Assembly: GCF_002954385.1 (NCBI RefSeq)
Contig: NZ_MQVY01000001.1
Span: 658,892 to 722,891 of the forward strand
DNA length: 64,000 nt
From: Tenacibaculum sp. SG-28
Lineage (GTDB): Bacteria > Bacteroidota > Bacteroidia > Flavobacteriales > Flavobacteriaceae
Direction: 5' to 3'
Numbering within the stretch: the stretch's first letter is position 1; every line of letters begins with the position of its first letter. The position numbers and the translations under genes are program-made. Below the pieces are notes generated by a model. The model worked only from the letters and a program-made list of their open reading frames with translations. It searched no databases and was not told the origin of the DNA. Positions 37,501-46,940 of the stretch are shown piece by piece.

Positions 37501-38931
37501 ATGAGCGCTCATTTTGATTTATCAAAAGATGAAATGAAGTCTTACGGCTATAAAATTGTGGATTTAATAGCAGAGCATTGGGCTACAATTGAAGAACAAA
37601 AACCAGTAGTTAAAGCTACACGAGAAGAAATGGATTCTGTATTCCTGCAAGAGGCCCCCGAAAAAGGAATGTCGGCAGATAAAGTACTTGATTTTGTGGT
37701 TGAAAACGTTATACCTAATAGTTCTGTAACTGCTCACCCAAAAGCCTTTTCTTTTGTCCCAGGACCTAGTAACTTTATCAGTACTATGGCAGACAGTTTG
37801 GCGACTGGTTTCAATATTTTTTCTGGTGGCTGGATGGTTTCTCCTGCCGCTGCTGAATTAGAAATTGTAACGATGAATTGGTTGCTAAAAATGTACGATT
37901 TTCCTGTCGCTAAAGGAGGCGGAATATTCACAAGCGGTGGTTCTATGGCAAACTTGACGGCAATCGTAACAGCAAGAAGATTAAAATGTGGGGATGATTT
38001 TTCTAAGGCCGTGATTTATCTTTCCGATCAAGCACACTCTTCCAATATCAAGGCAATTCGTGTACTGGGATTTAAAAAGGAACAAATACGAATTCTACCT
38101 ACAGACATCGAGTTTCGAATTAGTATGAACAAGTTAAAAAACGCCATTGCAAAGGATAGACTAGAAGGCTTGGAGCCTTTTTGTTTTATTGCCTCTGCAG
38201 GTACAACAAATACGGGTACCGTAGATCCTTTAGAAGATATAGCAGACATATGCGAAGCAGAAGGATTGTGGATGCATGTAGATGGAGCCTATGGAGGAGC
38301 TGCTATTTTATCTGAGAAAGGAGCAAGAGCACTGCGTGGAATTGAGCGTGCAGATTCTTTAACTGTAGATCCACATAAATGGTTTTTTCAACCTTACGAA
38401 ATAGGTTGCTTACTGGTAAAGGACTCGTCATGGTTAAGTAATACCTTCAGTGAAAAACCAGAGTACCTTCGCGATATTGAGGGGAATGAATCGGAAATAA
38501 ATTTTTACGATTATGGCATACAACTTACCCGTAGATTACGTGCCTTAAAATTTTATATGTCTATAAAAACCTATGGTTTAGAAACATTTAAAAAAGCGAT
38601 TACTTATAACATTCAGATAGCAGAGGATGTAGAGCGTATGCTTCGTAAAAGTAGAAACTGGGAAATCATTTCACCTGCTAATTTGGCGATTATAAACTTT
38701 AGGTATAATCCTTTACATTTAGATCTCACAGAACCTCAAATCGACGAAGTAAACCAAAAAATATCCGAAAAAATAATGGAGAATGCAGATGCCTTCTTAG
38801 TTACCACGTTGCTTAACAAACAAGTAGTATTGCGTATGTGTTTGATAAATCCTAAAACAACCTTTAAAGATGTTGAGGATACATTTTTGCGATGTAATTT
38901 GTACGCAGAAGAAATTTTGAATTTAAAATAA
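37501..38931 (+). CDS. Group II PLP-dependent amino acid decarboxylase
   Basis: A 476-residue cytoplasmic enzyme of the pyridoxal-dependent decarboxylase family (aromatic-L-amino-acid/glutamate/aspartate decarboxylases). Visible: FTSGGSMANLTAIVTARR (PLP phosphate site), SDQAHSSNIKAIRVLG (His that stacks on PLP), ASAGTTNTGTVDPLEDI, WMHVDGAYGGAAIL (Asp to the pyridine N) and the PLP lysine in TVDPHKWFFQPYE (HKW). The N-terminal MDSVFLQEAPEKGM helix matches the family's swapped dimer segment. It releases CO2 from an amino acid to give an amine; the substrate cannot be fixed from the motifs. Single gene with a terminator shared with gcvT. Confidence 0.9.
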   Translation: MSAHFDLSKDEMKSYGYKIVDLIAEHWATIEEQKPVVKATREEMDSVFLQEAPEKGMSADKVLDFVVENVIPNSSVTAHPKAFSFVPGPSNFISTMADSLATGFNIFSGGWMVSPAAAELEIVTMNWLLKMYDFPVAKGGGIFTSGGSMANLTAIVTARRLKCGDDFSKAVIYLSDQAHSSNIKAIRVLGFKKEQIRILPTDIEFRISMNKLKNAIAKDRLEGLEPFCFIASAGTTNTGTVDPLEDIADICEAEGLWMHVDGAYGGAAILSEKGARALRGIERADSLTVDPHKWFFQPYEIGCLLVKDSSWLSNTFSEKPEYLRDIEGNESEINFYDYGIQLTRRLRALKFYMSIKTYGLETFKKAITYNIQIAEDVERMLRKSRNWEIISPANLAIINFRYNPLHLDLTEPQIDEVNQKISEKIMENADAFLVTTLLNKQVVLRMCLINPKTTFKDVEDTFLRCNLYAEEILNLK

Positions 38932-38946
38932 ATATTGTTCTCAATC

Positions 38947-38977
38947 AAAAAGAGCTCCAATATTTGGAGCTCTTTTA
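38947..38977. terminator. Bidirectional terminator between decarboxylase and gcvT
   Basis: AAAAGAGCTCCAA (38948-38960), loop TAT, TTGGAGCTCTTTT (38964-38976), perfect stem between two converging genes. Confidence 0.9.
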
Positions 38978-38992
38978 CTATATTTTGTTTCT

Positions 38993-40075
38993 TTATGCCT
39001 TGTAAAATGGGAGTTTCACAACCTTTGCTGGAATTTGTTTTTTACGAATTTGTATAAAAATTTCAGAATCAATTTTAGAATTCGGTTTTGTTACATATCC
39101 TAAGCCAATACCTTTACCTAGAGAAGGACTCATCGTTCCTGAGGTAACCTTACCGATAACAGCACCATTATCATCTACAATATCGTAACCTTGTCGGGGA
39201 ATACCTCGCTCCGTTAATTCAAAACCAACAAGTTTTCTAGTCACACCTTCTTCCTTTTGCTTTAGCAAGGCCTCCGAGTTAACAAAGTCTTTGGTAAATT
39301 TGGTTATCCATCCCAAACCAGCTTCTAATGGAGATGTACTATCATCAATATCATTGCCATACAAACAATATCCCATTTCTAAACGAAGTGTATCTCGCGC
39401 TGCCAAACCTATTGGTTTAATACCCCAATCTGCACCAGCTTCAAAAACTTTATTCCATACTGCCTCTACATCTTCATTTTTAACGTATATTTCAAAACCT
39501 CCTGAACCTGTATAACCTGTCGCTGAGACAATTACATTGGGTAAACCCGCAAAATCGGTAATTTCAAAGGTGTAAAACTTAATAGCAGCAAGATCCACAG
39601 AAGTTAAAGACTGCATAGCCTCTGCTGCTTTAGGTCCTTGAATAGCCAATAATGACCAATCTTCAGATCTATTTTCCATGGTAACATCTACATCGTTGTG
39701 TTTCGCAATCCAATTCCAGTCTTTTTCGATATTAGAGGCGTTTACTACAAGCATGTATTCATTTTCTTGAATCATGTATATAATTAAATCGTCTACAATA
39801 CCGCCATCCGCATTGGGCATGCAGCTATATTGCGCCTTGCCTGGTTGTAATTTAGACGCATCGTTAGAGGTTATTTTTTGAAGTAGCGCAAGTGCATTTT
39901 CTCCTTTTAAAAAAAACTCTCCCATATGGCTTACATCAAATACACCAACGCCATTTCTGACGGTTTCATGCTCTACATTTACTCCCTCATATTGCACTGG
40001 CATTTGATAGCCTGCAAAAGGAACTATTTTAGCTCCTAAAGATTCATGAATGTGTGTTAATGCAGTATTTTTCAT
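38993..40075 (-). CDS. gcvT: Aminomethyltransferase (glycine cleavage T protein)
   Basis: A 360-residue T protein of the glycine cleavage system. It takes the aminomethyl group from the H protein and gives 5,10-methylenetetrahydrofolate and ammonia. Visible: [15 protein letters not shown] near the N-terminus, [11 protein letters not shown] (folate-binding face), [19 protein letters not shown] (catalytic Asp region), RTGYTG-like [14 protein letters not shown], and [17 protein letters not shown]. The C-terminal barrel ends in [17 protein letters not shown]. Length is standard. The P and H protein genes are not in the window. Divergent from the thioredoxin-like gene at 40272. Confidence 0.95.
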   Translation of the reverse strand: MKNTALTHIHESLGAKIVPFAGYQMPVQYEGVNVEHETVRNGVGVFDVSHMGEFFLKGENALALLQKITSNDASKLQPGKAQYSCMPNADGGIVDDLIIYMIQENEYMLVVNASNIEKDWNWIAKHNDVDVTMENRSEDWSLLAIQGPKAAEAMQSLTSVDLAAIKFYTFEITDFAGLPNVIVSATGYTGSGGFEIYVKNEDVEAVWNKVFEAGADWGIKPIGLAARDTLRLEMGYCLYGNDIDDSTSPLEAGLGWITKFTKDFVNSEALLKQKEEGVTRKLVGFELTERGIPRQGYDIVDDNGAVIGKVTSGTMSPSLGKGIGLGYVTKPNSKIDSEIFIQIRKKQIPAKVVKLPFYKA

Positions 40076-40271
40076 TGTTTAAATTGTTTGTTTTATACAC
40101 TGCTAAATTAGCTAAAATTAGAGAAACAAATTACCTCTATTTGTTTAAAATTTTATTCTTTTCAGTATCTATTTTGAAAACTTCTGACTTATTTTTGTAT
40201 GGTACACAAGTGTTTGTTTACTAATGGCGTTATAAAATACACGCTAGAAAAAAGTTTAGCGTATAATTTGT

Positions 40272-40823
40272 ATGAAAATTTCAAGAAGTAAAATATCCAA
40301 TCTAGTATTTGTTGTACTTATTTTTCTAATGCTCTATAGACCTACTAAAGTTTACTTAATACGTTGGCTATCCTTTTCTCCAACTATTACTGCAGAGGAA
40401 AAGCAACAAGTACTCAGCGATTACCAATGGCAACTTAAAGACCTGCAGTCTACTTTTGTGCCAATAGATTCCTTTCGAGATAAGCCATTATTTATTAGTT
40501 TTTGGGCTACGTGGTGTGCTCCTTGTATTGCTGAATTACCAAGTATTCAAAAACTTTATGACGACTACAAACACGATGTAAACTTCATTTTAATTTCTCA
40601 GGAAGATTTTGGAACAATTACTACTTTTTTAAACCAAAATAATTATGATTTACCAACTTATAATAGGGTAGGGAAGCTTCCAGATATTTTTCAAGTATCC
40701 TCGATACCAACTTCCTACATTATAGGGTCCGATGGTAAAGTGCATGTAAATAAATCCGGTCCTGCAAATTGGAATAGTAATACGGTAAGGGATTTATTAG
40801 ATAAATTAATATCAGAAAAATAA
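40272..40823 (+). CDS. TlpA-like thioredoxin domain protein, membrane-anchored
   Basis: A 183-residue thiol-disulfide protein. One N-terminal membrane segment (about residues 10-26, FVVLIFLMLYRP region) acts as an anchor, putting the thioredoxin domain in the periplasm. The active site is SFWATWCAPCIAELPS with CAPC at about 80-83, and the cis-Pro loop is in SSIPTSYIIGSDGKV. Such proteins reduce or transfer disulfides, for example in cytochrome c assembly. No cytochrome genes are adjacent. The upstream region holds a 6-bp inverted repeat ACGCTA-N10-TAGCGT (40241-40262) that ends 9 bases before the start. Confidence 0.88.
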   Translation: MKISRSKISNLVFVVLIFLMLYRPTKVYLIRWLSFSPTITAEEKQQVLSDYQWQLKDLQSTFVPIDSFRDKPLFISFWATWCAPCIAELPSIQKLYDDYKHDVNFILISQEDFGTITTFLNQNNYDLPTYNRVGKLPDIFQVSSIPTSYIIGSDGKVHVNKSGPANWNSNTVRDLLDKLISEK

Positions 40824-40912
40824 ATAAGTTTACAGCTAAAACGAAATTAAAATTCCTTTTTTTTTTACTATATTTTAAAGGTGTTTTTATAGAATTGTTT
40901 TTTATTTTTATG

Positions 40913-40920
40913 TAGTTTTG
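40913..40920 (+). promoter_or_regulatory. -7 promoter element of priA
   Basis: TAGTTTTG matches TAnnTTTG. The transcript start would be about 40926, which supports a protein start near 40945 rather than further upstream. A TTG is 15 bases before it. Confidence 0.4.
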
Positions 40921-40944
40921 GGAAGCATTTAAAAAAGGAAATTA

Positions 40945-43385
40945 ATTTATTTTATTGACGTTATATTGCCCATCCCCTTGCAAAAGGCTTTTACCTATTC
41001 GGTAACTGAAAAAGAAGCACATTTCTTAAAAAGAGGAATGCGAGTAGCGGTATCCTTTGGAAAATCAAAAATATATACAGCCCTCGTATATGCTATCCAT
41101 CAAAATCCACCAACGTTATATAAAGCCAAGGATATTTATCAAATATTAGACGAAGCTCCAATTGTAAATGAAATTCAATTGGAACATTGGAAATGGTTAG
41201 CCGAATATTACATGTGTAGTATTGGAGAAGTTTATAGGGCCGCGTTACCTTCTGCATTTCTATTAGAGAGCGAAACGGTTGTCTATAAAAATGAGGGTTT
41301 TAATGCGCTAGAGGAATTGAATGACGATGCGTTTTTGATTTTTGAAGCATTAGAGAATCATTCACAACTGACCATCCATCAAGTCACAGAGATATTAGAT
41401 AAAAAAACGGTATTACCGGTGATTCATGAATTGCGGGAAAAAAAGGCCATTCATATCAAAGAAGAAATTTATGAAACGTACAAACCCAAATTAGTTAAAT
41501 ACATTCGAATTCGTTCACAATATACTTCGAGCGAAGCGCTCCAAGCACTCTTAGAATCTTTAACAAGAGCGAACAAGCAAAGAGAGGTTGTATTGCATTA
41601 TTTTCAGTTGATTGCCTCTAAAAAACCTATCAAAGTAAAAGTGCTAGAACAACACTCAGGAGTTTCTAGTGCAGTAATAAAAGCCCTTGTTTCTAAAGAT
41701 ATATTTGAATATTATTACATCCAAACAGATCGTGTTGATCTCTCCGGAGAAGATTATAACCTTCAATCCTTAAATGAATTTCAAAAAGAAGCCTATGATT
41801 CGATTAAAAACAACTTTACATCTCACAATGTTTCTTTACTGCACGGTGTAACTGGTTCCGGTAAAACGGAGATATACATGCAGTTACTTAAGGAGGAAAT
41901 TTCGAAAGGGAAACAAGTACTTTTTCTACTACCAGAAATTGCGTTAACTACCCAAATTATCGCGCGATTAAAAAAATATTTTGGTACTCAAATTTCTGTT
42001 TTCCATTCTAAATATTCTATGAATGAAAGGGTAGAAGTATGGAATAATATATTGGAAAACAAAACAAAAGCACAGCTAATTGTGGGTGCGAGATCTTCTA
42101 TTTTTTTGCCATTTTCTAATCTTGGTTTAATCGTTGTTGATGAAGAGCATGAAGGCTCTTATAAACAGCACGAACCATCTCCTAGATACAATGCACGTGA
42201 CGCCGCAATTGTTTTAGGACAACAACACAAGGCTAAGGTTCTATTAGGATCAGCAACACCCTCTATTGAAAGCTTTTATAATGCTTCTCAGAAAAAATAC
42301 GGTTTTACTTCTTTACAAAACCGATTTGGTAAGAGTAAGCTTCCAAAGGTTGAACTAATCGATATTAAAGAAAAGTATCGCAAGAAAAGGATGCAAGGGC
42401 ATTTTTCAGACCGTTTATTAACAATGATGAAAGAAGCGCTAGAAAATAAAGAACAAATTATTTTATTTCAAAACAGAAGAGGGTATTCACCAGTGGTAGA
42501 ATGCAAGAGTTGTGGCGTATCTCCACAATGTCCTAATTGTGACGTTAGCTTACCTATCACAAATTTAGAAAGGAATTAAAATGTCACTATTGTAATTACC
42601 AACGTGCAATGCCAAATACTTGTGGTGCATGTGGAAGTGCAACACTAGATACCAAAGGTTTTGGTACCGAACAAATAGAAATTGAGTTAAAAACTCTGTT
42701 TCCTCAGTACAAAATTGGTAGAATGGATTTGGATACAACGAGAGGTAAATATGGGTATCATAAAATTATAAGTGCATTCGAAGGAAGAGAGATTGATATT
42801 TTAGTAGGAACACAAATGCTATCCAAAGGCCTCGATTTTGAAAACGTTTCTTTGGTAGGGATTTTGAATGCAGATACCATGTTGAATTACCCTGATTTTA
42901 GAGCGCATGAAAGAGCTTTCCAATTAATGGTACAGGTTTCTGGAAGATCAGGTAGGTCTCAAAAACAAGGCTTTGTTGCAATTCAAACGTTCAATCCATA
43001 CCATCAAATTTTACAGCAGGTTTCCATTCCAGATTATAACGCGATGTATAAGGAACAACTTCAAGATCGTTGGCAGTTTCATTATCCCCCTTACTATCGC
43101 ATTATAAAAATTACCTTAAAACACAAAGATGTCGTAAAACTAAACACAGCAATTCAATGGTTATTTACTGCCTTGCAACAAATCTTTAAGCATAATGTAT
43201 TAGGACCCTCAGAACCATCAGTTTCTCGTGTAAGAAATCAGTACATAAAAAATATAGTGGTTAAAATACCACCAAAGCAATCTCTAATAATTACGAAAAA
43301 GGAGCTATTAAAAGTACGGAATACTTTTGAAGCAGTAAAAGATTTTAGAGCCATTCGTTTTATAATCGATGTAGACACATATTAA
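40945..43385 (+). CDS. priA: Primosomal protein N' (PriA helicase), frameshifted, no ATG at expected start
   Basis: The replication-restart helicase PriA, about 813 residues when repaired. N-terminal DNA-binding domain begins YFIDVILPIPLQKAFTY. Helicase motifs: Walker A GVTGSGKTEIYM, Walker B DEEHEGS, GSATPS, and motifs V-VI with GTQMLSKGLDFENV and QVSGRSGRSQKQG. The zinc-binding Cys clusters are CKSCGVSPQCPNC, then CHYC and CGAC. The frame breaks near 42550: one extra A there gives DVSLTYHKFRKELKCHYC, the expected zinc-domain sequence. The homologous start position (before YFIDVIL) is ATT at 40945; no ATG, GTG or TTG lies between the upstream stop at 40930 and TTG 40966, which would drop the first strand. 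PriA is needed for normal growth, so sequence error is likely for both oddities. Confidence 0.9.
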
Positions 43386-43443
43386 CTCTATTTCGAAGAA
43401 AAACAGTAACAATAGCATGTTTTTGGTCTAAAATCCACTTTTT

Positions 43444-43475
43444 TTTGATAATTTTTAAAAAATATCGTATCTTTG
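43444..43475 (+). promoter_or_regulatory. Promoter of the small-RNA candidate
   Basis: TTTG at 43444-43447, exactly 20 bases, TATCTTTG at 43468-43475. This is one of the two best matches in the window to the Flavobacterium promoter form. The start would lie at about 43480-43482. Confidence 0.65.
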
Positions 43476-43479
43476 AAGT

Positions 43480-43549
43480 GTCTTAGAAGACGTTCTAAGA
43501 CTTTCTTTTTCATAGCAATTTTCCCACTCATTACATGAGTGGGTTTTTT
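43480..43549 (+). ncRNA. Candidate small RNA, about 70 nt
   Basis: Directly after a strong promoter the sequence opens with a perfect 9-bp hairpin, GTCTTAGAA (43480-43488), loop GACG, TTCTAAGAC (43493-43501). A single-stranded, pyrimidine-rich linker of about 20 bases follows. It ends with a rho-independent terminator, CCCACTCA (43523-43530), TTACA, TGAGTGGG (43536-43543), TTTTTT. The unit contains no start-to-stop ORF of note. It could be a free small RNA, or a leader attenuator for the 51-codon ORF at 43681, since more hairpins lie between. I do not recognise a known RNA family. Confidence 0.6.
43523..43549 (+). terminator. Rho-independent terminator of the small-RNA candidate
   Basis: CCCACTCA, loop TTACA, TGAGTGGG, then six T. 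Stem of 8 bp without mismatch. Confidence 0.9.
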
Positions 43550-43562
43550 ATCCGTACCTTTT

Positions 43563-43604
43563 CACATCTAACCGATAGATGTGTATTGTTCATAGATAGT
43601 TAGG
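43563..43604 (+). other. Further RNA-hairpin potential downstream of the small-RNA candidate
   Basis: CACATCTA (43563-43570), loop ACCGA, TAGATGTG (43576-43583) is a perfect 8-bp hairpin. An alternative pairing is CTAAC (43568-43572) with GTTAG (43600-43604). These could form a switch in a leader for the following ORF. Between 43605 and 43680 I see nothing. Confidence 0.35.
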
Positions 43605-43680
43605 TGCCCTTGAACTAAAATTGGATATACTCACAAGTATTCCTTATTAATTTTATGATAGAAATTTAAAACCGAATAAA

Positions 43681-43836
43681 ATGAAAACGGAAACTGTTAA
43701 AATAAAGCTTGTAAATAAGGAAGAGGGCACTATAGCAAATCAATTTGTTTTTGTAAAAATCCCAATAGTTTCTAGTGATACATTATACAACCAAGTATAC
43801 ATGGTTAAAGACTTTGGGTGTGTGTTTCTAAGTTAA
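43681..43836 (+). CDS. Small hypothetical protein (51 aa)
   Basis: ATG at 43681 to TAA at 43836 encodes 51 residues, MKTETVKIKLVNKEEG at the start and VKDFGCVFLS at the end. It has no signal peptide or membrane segment and no motif I recognise; the middle (NQFVFVKIPIVSSDTLYNQ) could form beta strands. A terminator at 43861 follows 25 bases later. There is no own promoter of the TAnnTTTG form, so it may be expressed by read-through of the small-RNA unit. Whether it is translated is uncertain. Confidence 0.35.
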   Translation: MKTETVKIKLVNKEEGTIANQFVFVKIPIVSSDTLYNQVYMVKDFGCVFLS

Positions 43837-43860
43837 AAACCATCCTATATTTTTAGATAT

Positions 43861-43893
43861 AAAAAAGGCTCTATATATATAGAGCCTTTTTTT
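43861..43893. terminator. Bidirectional terminator
   Basis: AAAAAGGCTCTATA with TATAGAGCCTTTTT, a near-perfect palindrome centred in CTATATATATAG. It ends the small ORF on the plus strand and the lipoprotein gene on the minus strand. Confidence 0.88.
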
Positions 43894-43909
43894 AAAAGCA
43901 AATAACTAT

Positions 43910-44461
43910 TTATTCTACTGTGTAGGTAAAAGTAGTTTCAATATCTGTTGAACCACCTGCATTGGTGATATCTCCATCACTAACTCCTGCAGCATCTTTA
44001 TTTGGTTCATGTCTTAAGGTAACCGTAAGTGTTCCTGTTCCTGCAGCATTTGTAGTTAATGTAAATGAAAGCCCAAGAGGGTTACCATTAGCATCAAAAT
44101 CTTCATAGGCAGTTTCAATATCGTTTCCATGTTGGAAAAAGAATTGGTGCTCGTCGTCTTCTTCTTTAACCTCTTCGGAAATTACTTCCGCTGGATTCTC
44201 TAAAGTGTTCAGTAATACAATTGATCCTGTGTAGGTGGTGTTGGGCGTAAAATTTCCGATAGTTTCAACTACTGCAGGTAATGGTCCATCACCGTCTGCA
44301 TCTAAAGTTTGCATAACTACTGTAGATCCATTATCAGCTAGTAACGAAACGGTCATTGAAGTAATAACTTCCTCGTCATTAATTGGTTCTGGGTCGTCTG
44401 AACATGAGCTTAATACTAATGTTGCAATAAATAGAAAACTTAATAATTTAATCTGTTTCAT
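43910..44461 (-). CDS. Flavobacterial lipoprotein downstream of TonB receptor
   Basis: A 183-residue lipoprotein with lipobox LVLSSC (Cys about 20) and an acidic SDDPEP sequence after it, typical of surface-exposed flavobacterial lipoproteins. The rest is beta-rich and acidic: MTVSLLADNGSTVVM, FTPNTTYTGSIVLLN, the conserved EEVKEEDDEHQFFFQ and TGTLTVTLRHEPNK. Relatives are widespread in Flavobacteriaceae and are labelled type 1 periplasmic-binding-fold protein, without clear evidence. It is 33 bases after the TonB receptor gene, so it is probably the partner lipoprotein in the same operon. The EEDDEH cluster and HEPNK could bind metal; that is speculation. Confidence 0.75.
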   Translation of the reverse strand: MKQIKLLSFLFIATLVLSSCSDDPEPINDEEVITSMTVSLLADNGSTVVMQTLDADGDGPLPAVVETIGNFTPNTTYTGSIVLLNTLENPAEVISEEVKEEDDEHQFFFQHGNDIETAYEDFDANGNPLGLSFTLTTNAAGTGTLTVTLRHEPNKDAAGVSDGDITNAGGSTDIETTFTYTVE

Positions 44462-44494
44462 AATGTATGGATTTAATGTTTATTTATGTTTATT

Positions 44495-46903
44495 TTAATA
44501 ATTAATTTTTAATTGTATTTGTATGCTTCTTCCTAAATCATCCGCATAAAACCGCTGCTGGTTCATGTAGTTGCGATATGCTGTATTAGACAAGTTGCGT
44601 ATGAAAAGGTTTAATGCCAAACTCGTTTCTGATAAACTAAATTGTACACCGGTATTAAAGTGCAATAAATGGTAGGCCCCAGGAGGGGTGCTAATGTCTA
44701 CTGTTTCGTATTCTCCTGTGGTTGGAATAAAGGTATCAAAATTGTTATCCGGATAATTATTTTGGCGTGCATTATATTCGTGCTCTATAGCTACATAAAA
44801 GTTGTTCCAATTTTCTTTAGCATACTTTATGTTACTAACAGTTTTAAAAGGGGGCACATCGATTAAAGCTCTTTTTTCACTAAGATCACGACCGTTGATA
44901 TAGGCCATTTTGTTACCAAACGATATATTGCCGTTGAAAGCATAGGTAAGGTTGGTATCTATACCAAATAATTGGGCGTTAATTTGCTTGTATTTCCATA
45001 CTGGAAATGAACCTCGAATGGTGGTTTCGATTCCGGAGGGTTCTAAATAGATGTAATCACTTACATAATTGTAAAATACCTCTATTGCCGCATCGAATTT
45101 ACTTTTTTCTAGTAAATAAGAAATACCCACCCTGTTTGCAGTTTCAGGATTCAATCGTAAGTCTCCGATTTCAAATCTGGCAGCAGAATGGTGTAAACCG
45201 TCGCTAAATAATTCTGCAGCATTTGGTGCCCTATTCGCTAAACCATAATTAACAATAAATGAATTATTTGTATTGAGCATATAGGTTGTACCTACAGAAG
45301 CTGAAATATTGTGAAAGGTAAATATAGGATTTGTTAGAATTTGAGAACCACTTACGTCATCATCAATGACAATATCTGAAAAATCTTCTGCATATCCTTG
45401 TGCATCCCAACGGGATTTTAAATAGAATTTTTTAGCGTTCGTATAATCCATATCATAGCGCAATCCAGCTTCAATGATAAAATCATTAAATTTAAAATTA
45501 CCAACAGCGTAGGCGCCAAAAGTAACTCTATCGTAATCTGGAATTAAACGCCTTACTTTGGTTACAGGATCAGAAAAGTTATTTTGATAACCTGCGCTAA
45601 AACCAAATTTATAGGTATTTGTAGTTTTAGCATCCAAAATTACATCTCCCTTTAAGGTATGGGTTTTTAAGGCTAAATCAACGGCTTGTAAATTTTTATT
45701 TTCTCCCCTTCGTTTATCAAATTCTAAACGGCGGTTATTTTGGTAGTCGTATTGTAAGGTAACTTTACCAAATCCTTTATATCGCTGAAATGCGTTTGCT
45801 TTGAAAAGTTGATGTGTTACTTTTTGTTTAGGATTGTTAATGTCGTAGCTAAAGTCTTCTGCTATAAATGGAATGTCGCTATTAATTGCATTAACCAAAT
45901 CTACCACATTACCGATGTGTGAAGCACTTAAAATTCCTAATTCGTTGTATAAGTTGCTATAAAATAATTCAAATCCTTTATCGAATCTTTTAAAACCAGT
46001 ACCAATTGTAAAAGATCTTGAGTTAATACCAGTATTTGTTAAGTTGTAATTGGCTGCATTAAAGTCACCTGCTCTTTTGTACGAAGCTTGACCATCTATA
46101 TACCACGGTGATTTAAAAACTGCGTGTAAGCTGGATGTGGCTGAGAATAGATTTCCATTGTCTTGTTGTGAGATAATTGTCTTACCGTACAGCGTATCCG
46201 ATTTGATAGATCTATCCGGATTGATAATAACAACACCTCCAATGGCATCTCCTCCGTATTGTAGGGCATTGGCTCCTTTAATCACTGAAATTGATGTAGC
46301 GGCATTGATGTCAATATTTGGCGCATGTTCAATTCCCCATTCTTGGTCATGAAGCCTAACATTATTAAACGAAATAAGTACTCTGCTACTATGCATACCA
46401 TTTATTACTGGTTTCACTATTGTATTTCCAGTGTTAAGCGAAGAAACACCCGAAATATCTTTTAAGGCATCTCCTAAACTGGCACTGGTATATTTTTCAA
46501 TTATATCTGTTTTTAGTAAAGTTTCTTGGGCTGTTTGTGTCTTTTTATTCAAATTAGCTTTTACACTGACTTCGTTTAATTCTTCAACGTGGTGCTCTAA
46601 ATCAATTATTTTATACATGTTTTTCGTAACATCTACTTCTATAATTTTTGTTTCACAAGCAACGTGAGAAATTTCGATACTAACTTTACCAGAACATATA
46701 TTTTCTATTATAAATTTTCCTTCAACATCAGAGGTGGTAAATTTATTTTGACTATTGATCAAAATAGTAGCACCTACTATTGGAGATTTATCGTGAAAAT
46801 CTTCTATTTTACCTGAAAATATATGTGTACAGTTTTGGCCTTTTGTGGATGCGATTGAACACAATAAAAACAAAAGTAACTGAACAATATTTTTTGATTT
46901 CAT
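44495..46903 (-). CDS. TonB-dependent outer membrane receptor
   Basis: An 802-residue outer membrane transporter. Signal peptide about residues 1-22; then a carboxypeptidase-regulatory-like beta domain (about 28-110, FSGKIEDFHDKSPIVGATILI), the plug domain (about 115-225, YTSASLGDALKDISGVSSL, VLISFNNVRLHDQEWG and ISVIKGANALQYGGDAIGGVV), and a beta barrel to the end, closing with aromatic Tyr in IQIQLKINY. It imports a bound ligand using TonB energy. The cluster with a His-rich exported protein upstream and a small lipoprotein downstream resembles metal-related (zinc or copper) loci; no SusD gene is present, so carbohydrate uptake is less likely. Confidence 0.88.
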   Translation of the reverse strand: MKSKNIVQLLLFLLCSIASTKGQNCTHIFSGKIEDFHDKSPIVGATILINSQNKFTTSDVEGKFIIENICSGKVSIEISHVACETKIIEVDVTKNMYKIIDLEHHVEELNEVSVKANLNKKTQTAQETLLKTDIIEKYTSASLGDALKDISGVSSLNTGNTIVKPVINGMHSSRVLISFNNVRLHDQEWGIEHAPNIDINAATSISVIKGANALQYGGDAIGGVVIINPDRSIKSDTLYGKTIISQQDNGNLFSATSSLHAVFKSPWYIDGQASYKRAGDFNAANYNLTNTGINSRSFTIGTGFKRFDKGFELFYSNLYNELGILSASHIGNVVDLVNAINSDIPFIAEDFSYDINNPKQKVTHQLFKANAFQRYKGFGKVTLQYDYQNNRRLEFDKRRGENKNLQAVDLALKTHTLKGDVILDAKTTNTYKFGFSAGYQNNFSDPVTKVRRLIPDYDRVTFGAYAVGNFKFNDFIIEAGLRYDMDYTNAKKFYLKSRWDAQGYAEDFSDIVIDDDVSGSQILTNPIFTFHNISASVGTTYMLNTNNSFIVNYGLANRAPNAAELFSDGLHHSAARFEIGDLRLNPETANRVGISYLLEKSKFDAAIEVFYNYVSDYIYLEPSGIETTIRGSFPVWKYKQINAQLFGIDTNLTYAFNGNISFGNKMAYINGRDLSEKRALIDVPPFKTVSNIKYAKENWNNFYVAIEHEYNARQNNYPDNNFDTFIPTTGEYETVDISTPPGAYHLLHFNTGVQFSLSETSLALNLFIRNLSNTAYRNYMNQQRFYADDLGRSIQIQLKINY

Positions 46904-46940
46904 TCTAAGATTCTAATTGTAATTATGAATTATAAGGTTC

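Noticed and set aside
40241..40262. ACGCTA-N10-TAGCGT repeat upstream of the thioredoxin-like gene
   Set aside because: Only 6 bp arms; could be chance. Mentioned in the gene entry but not claimed as an operator.
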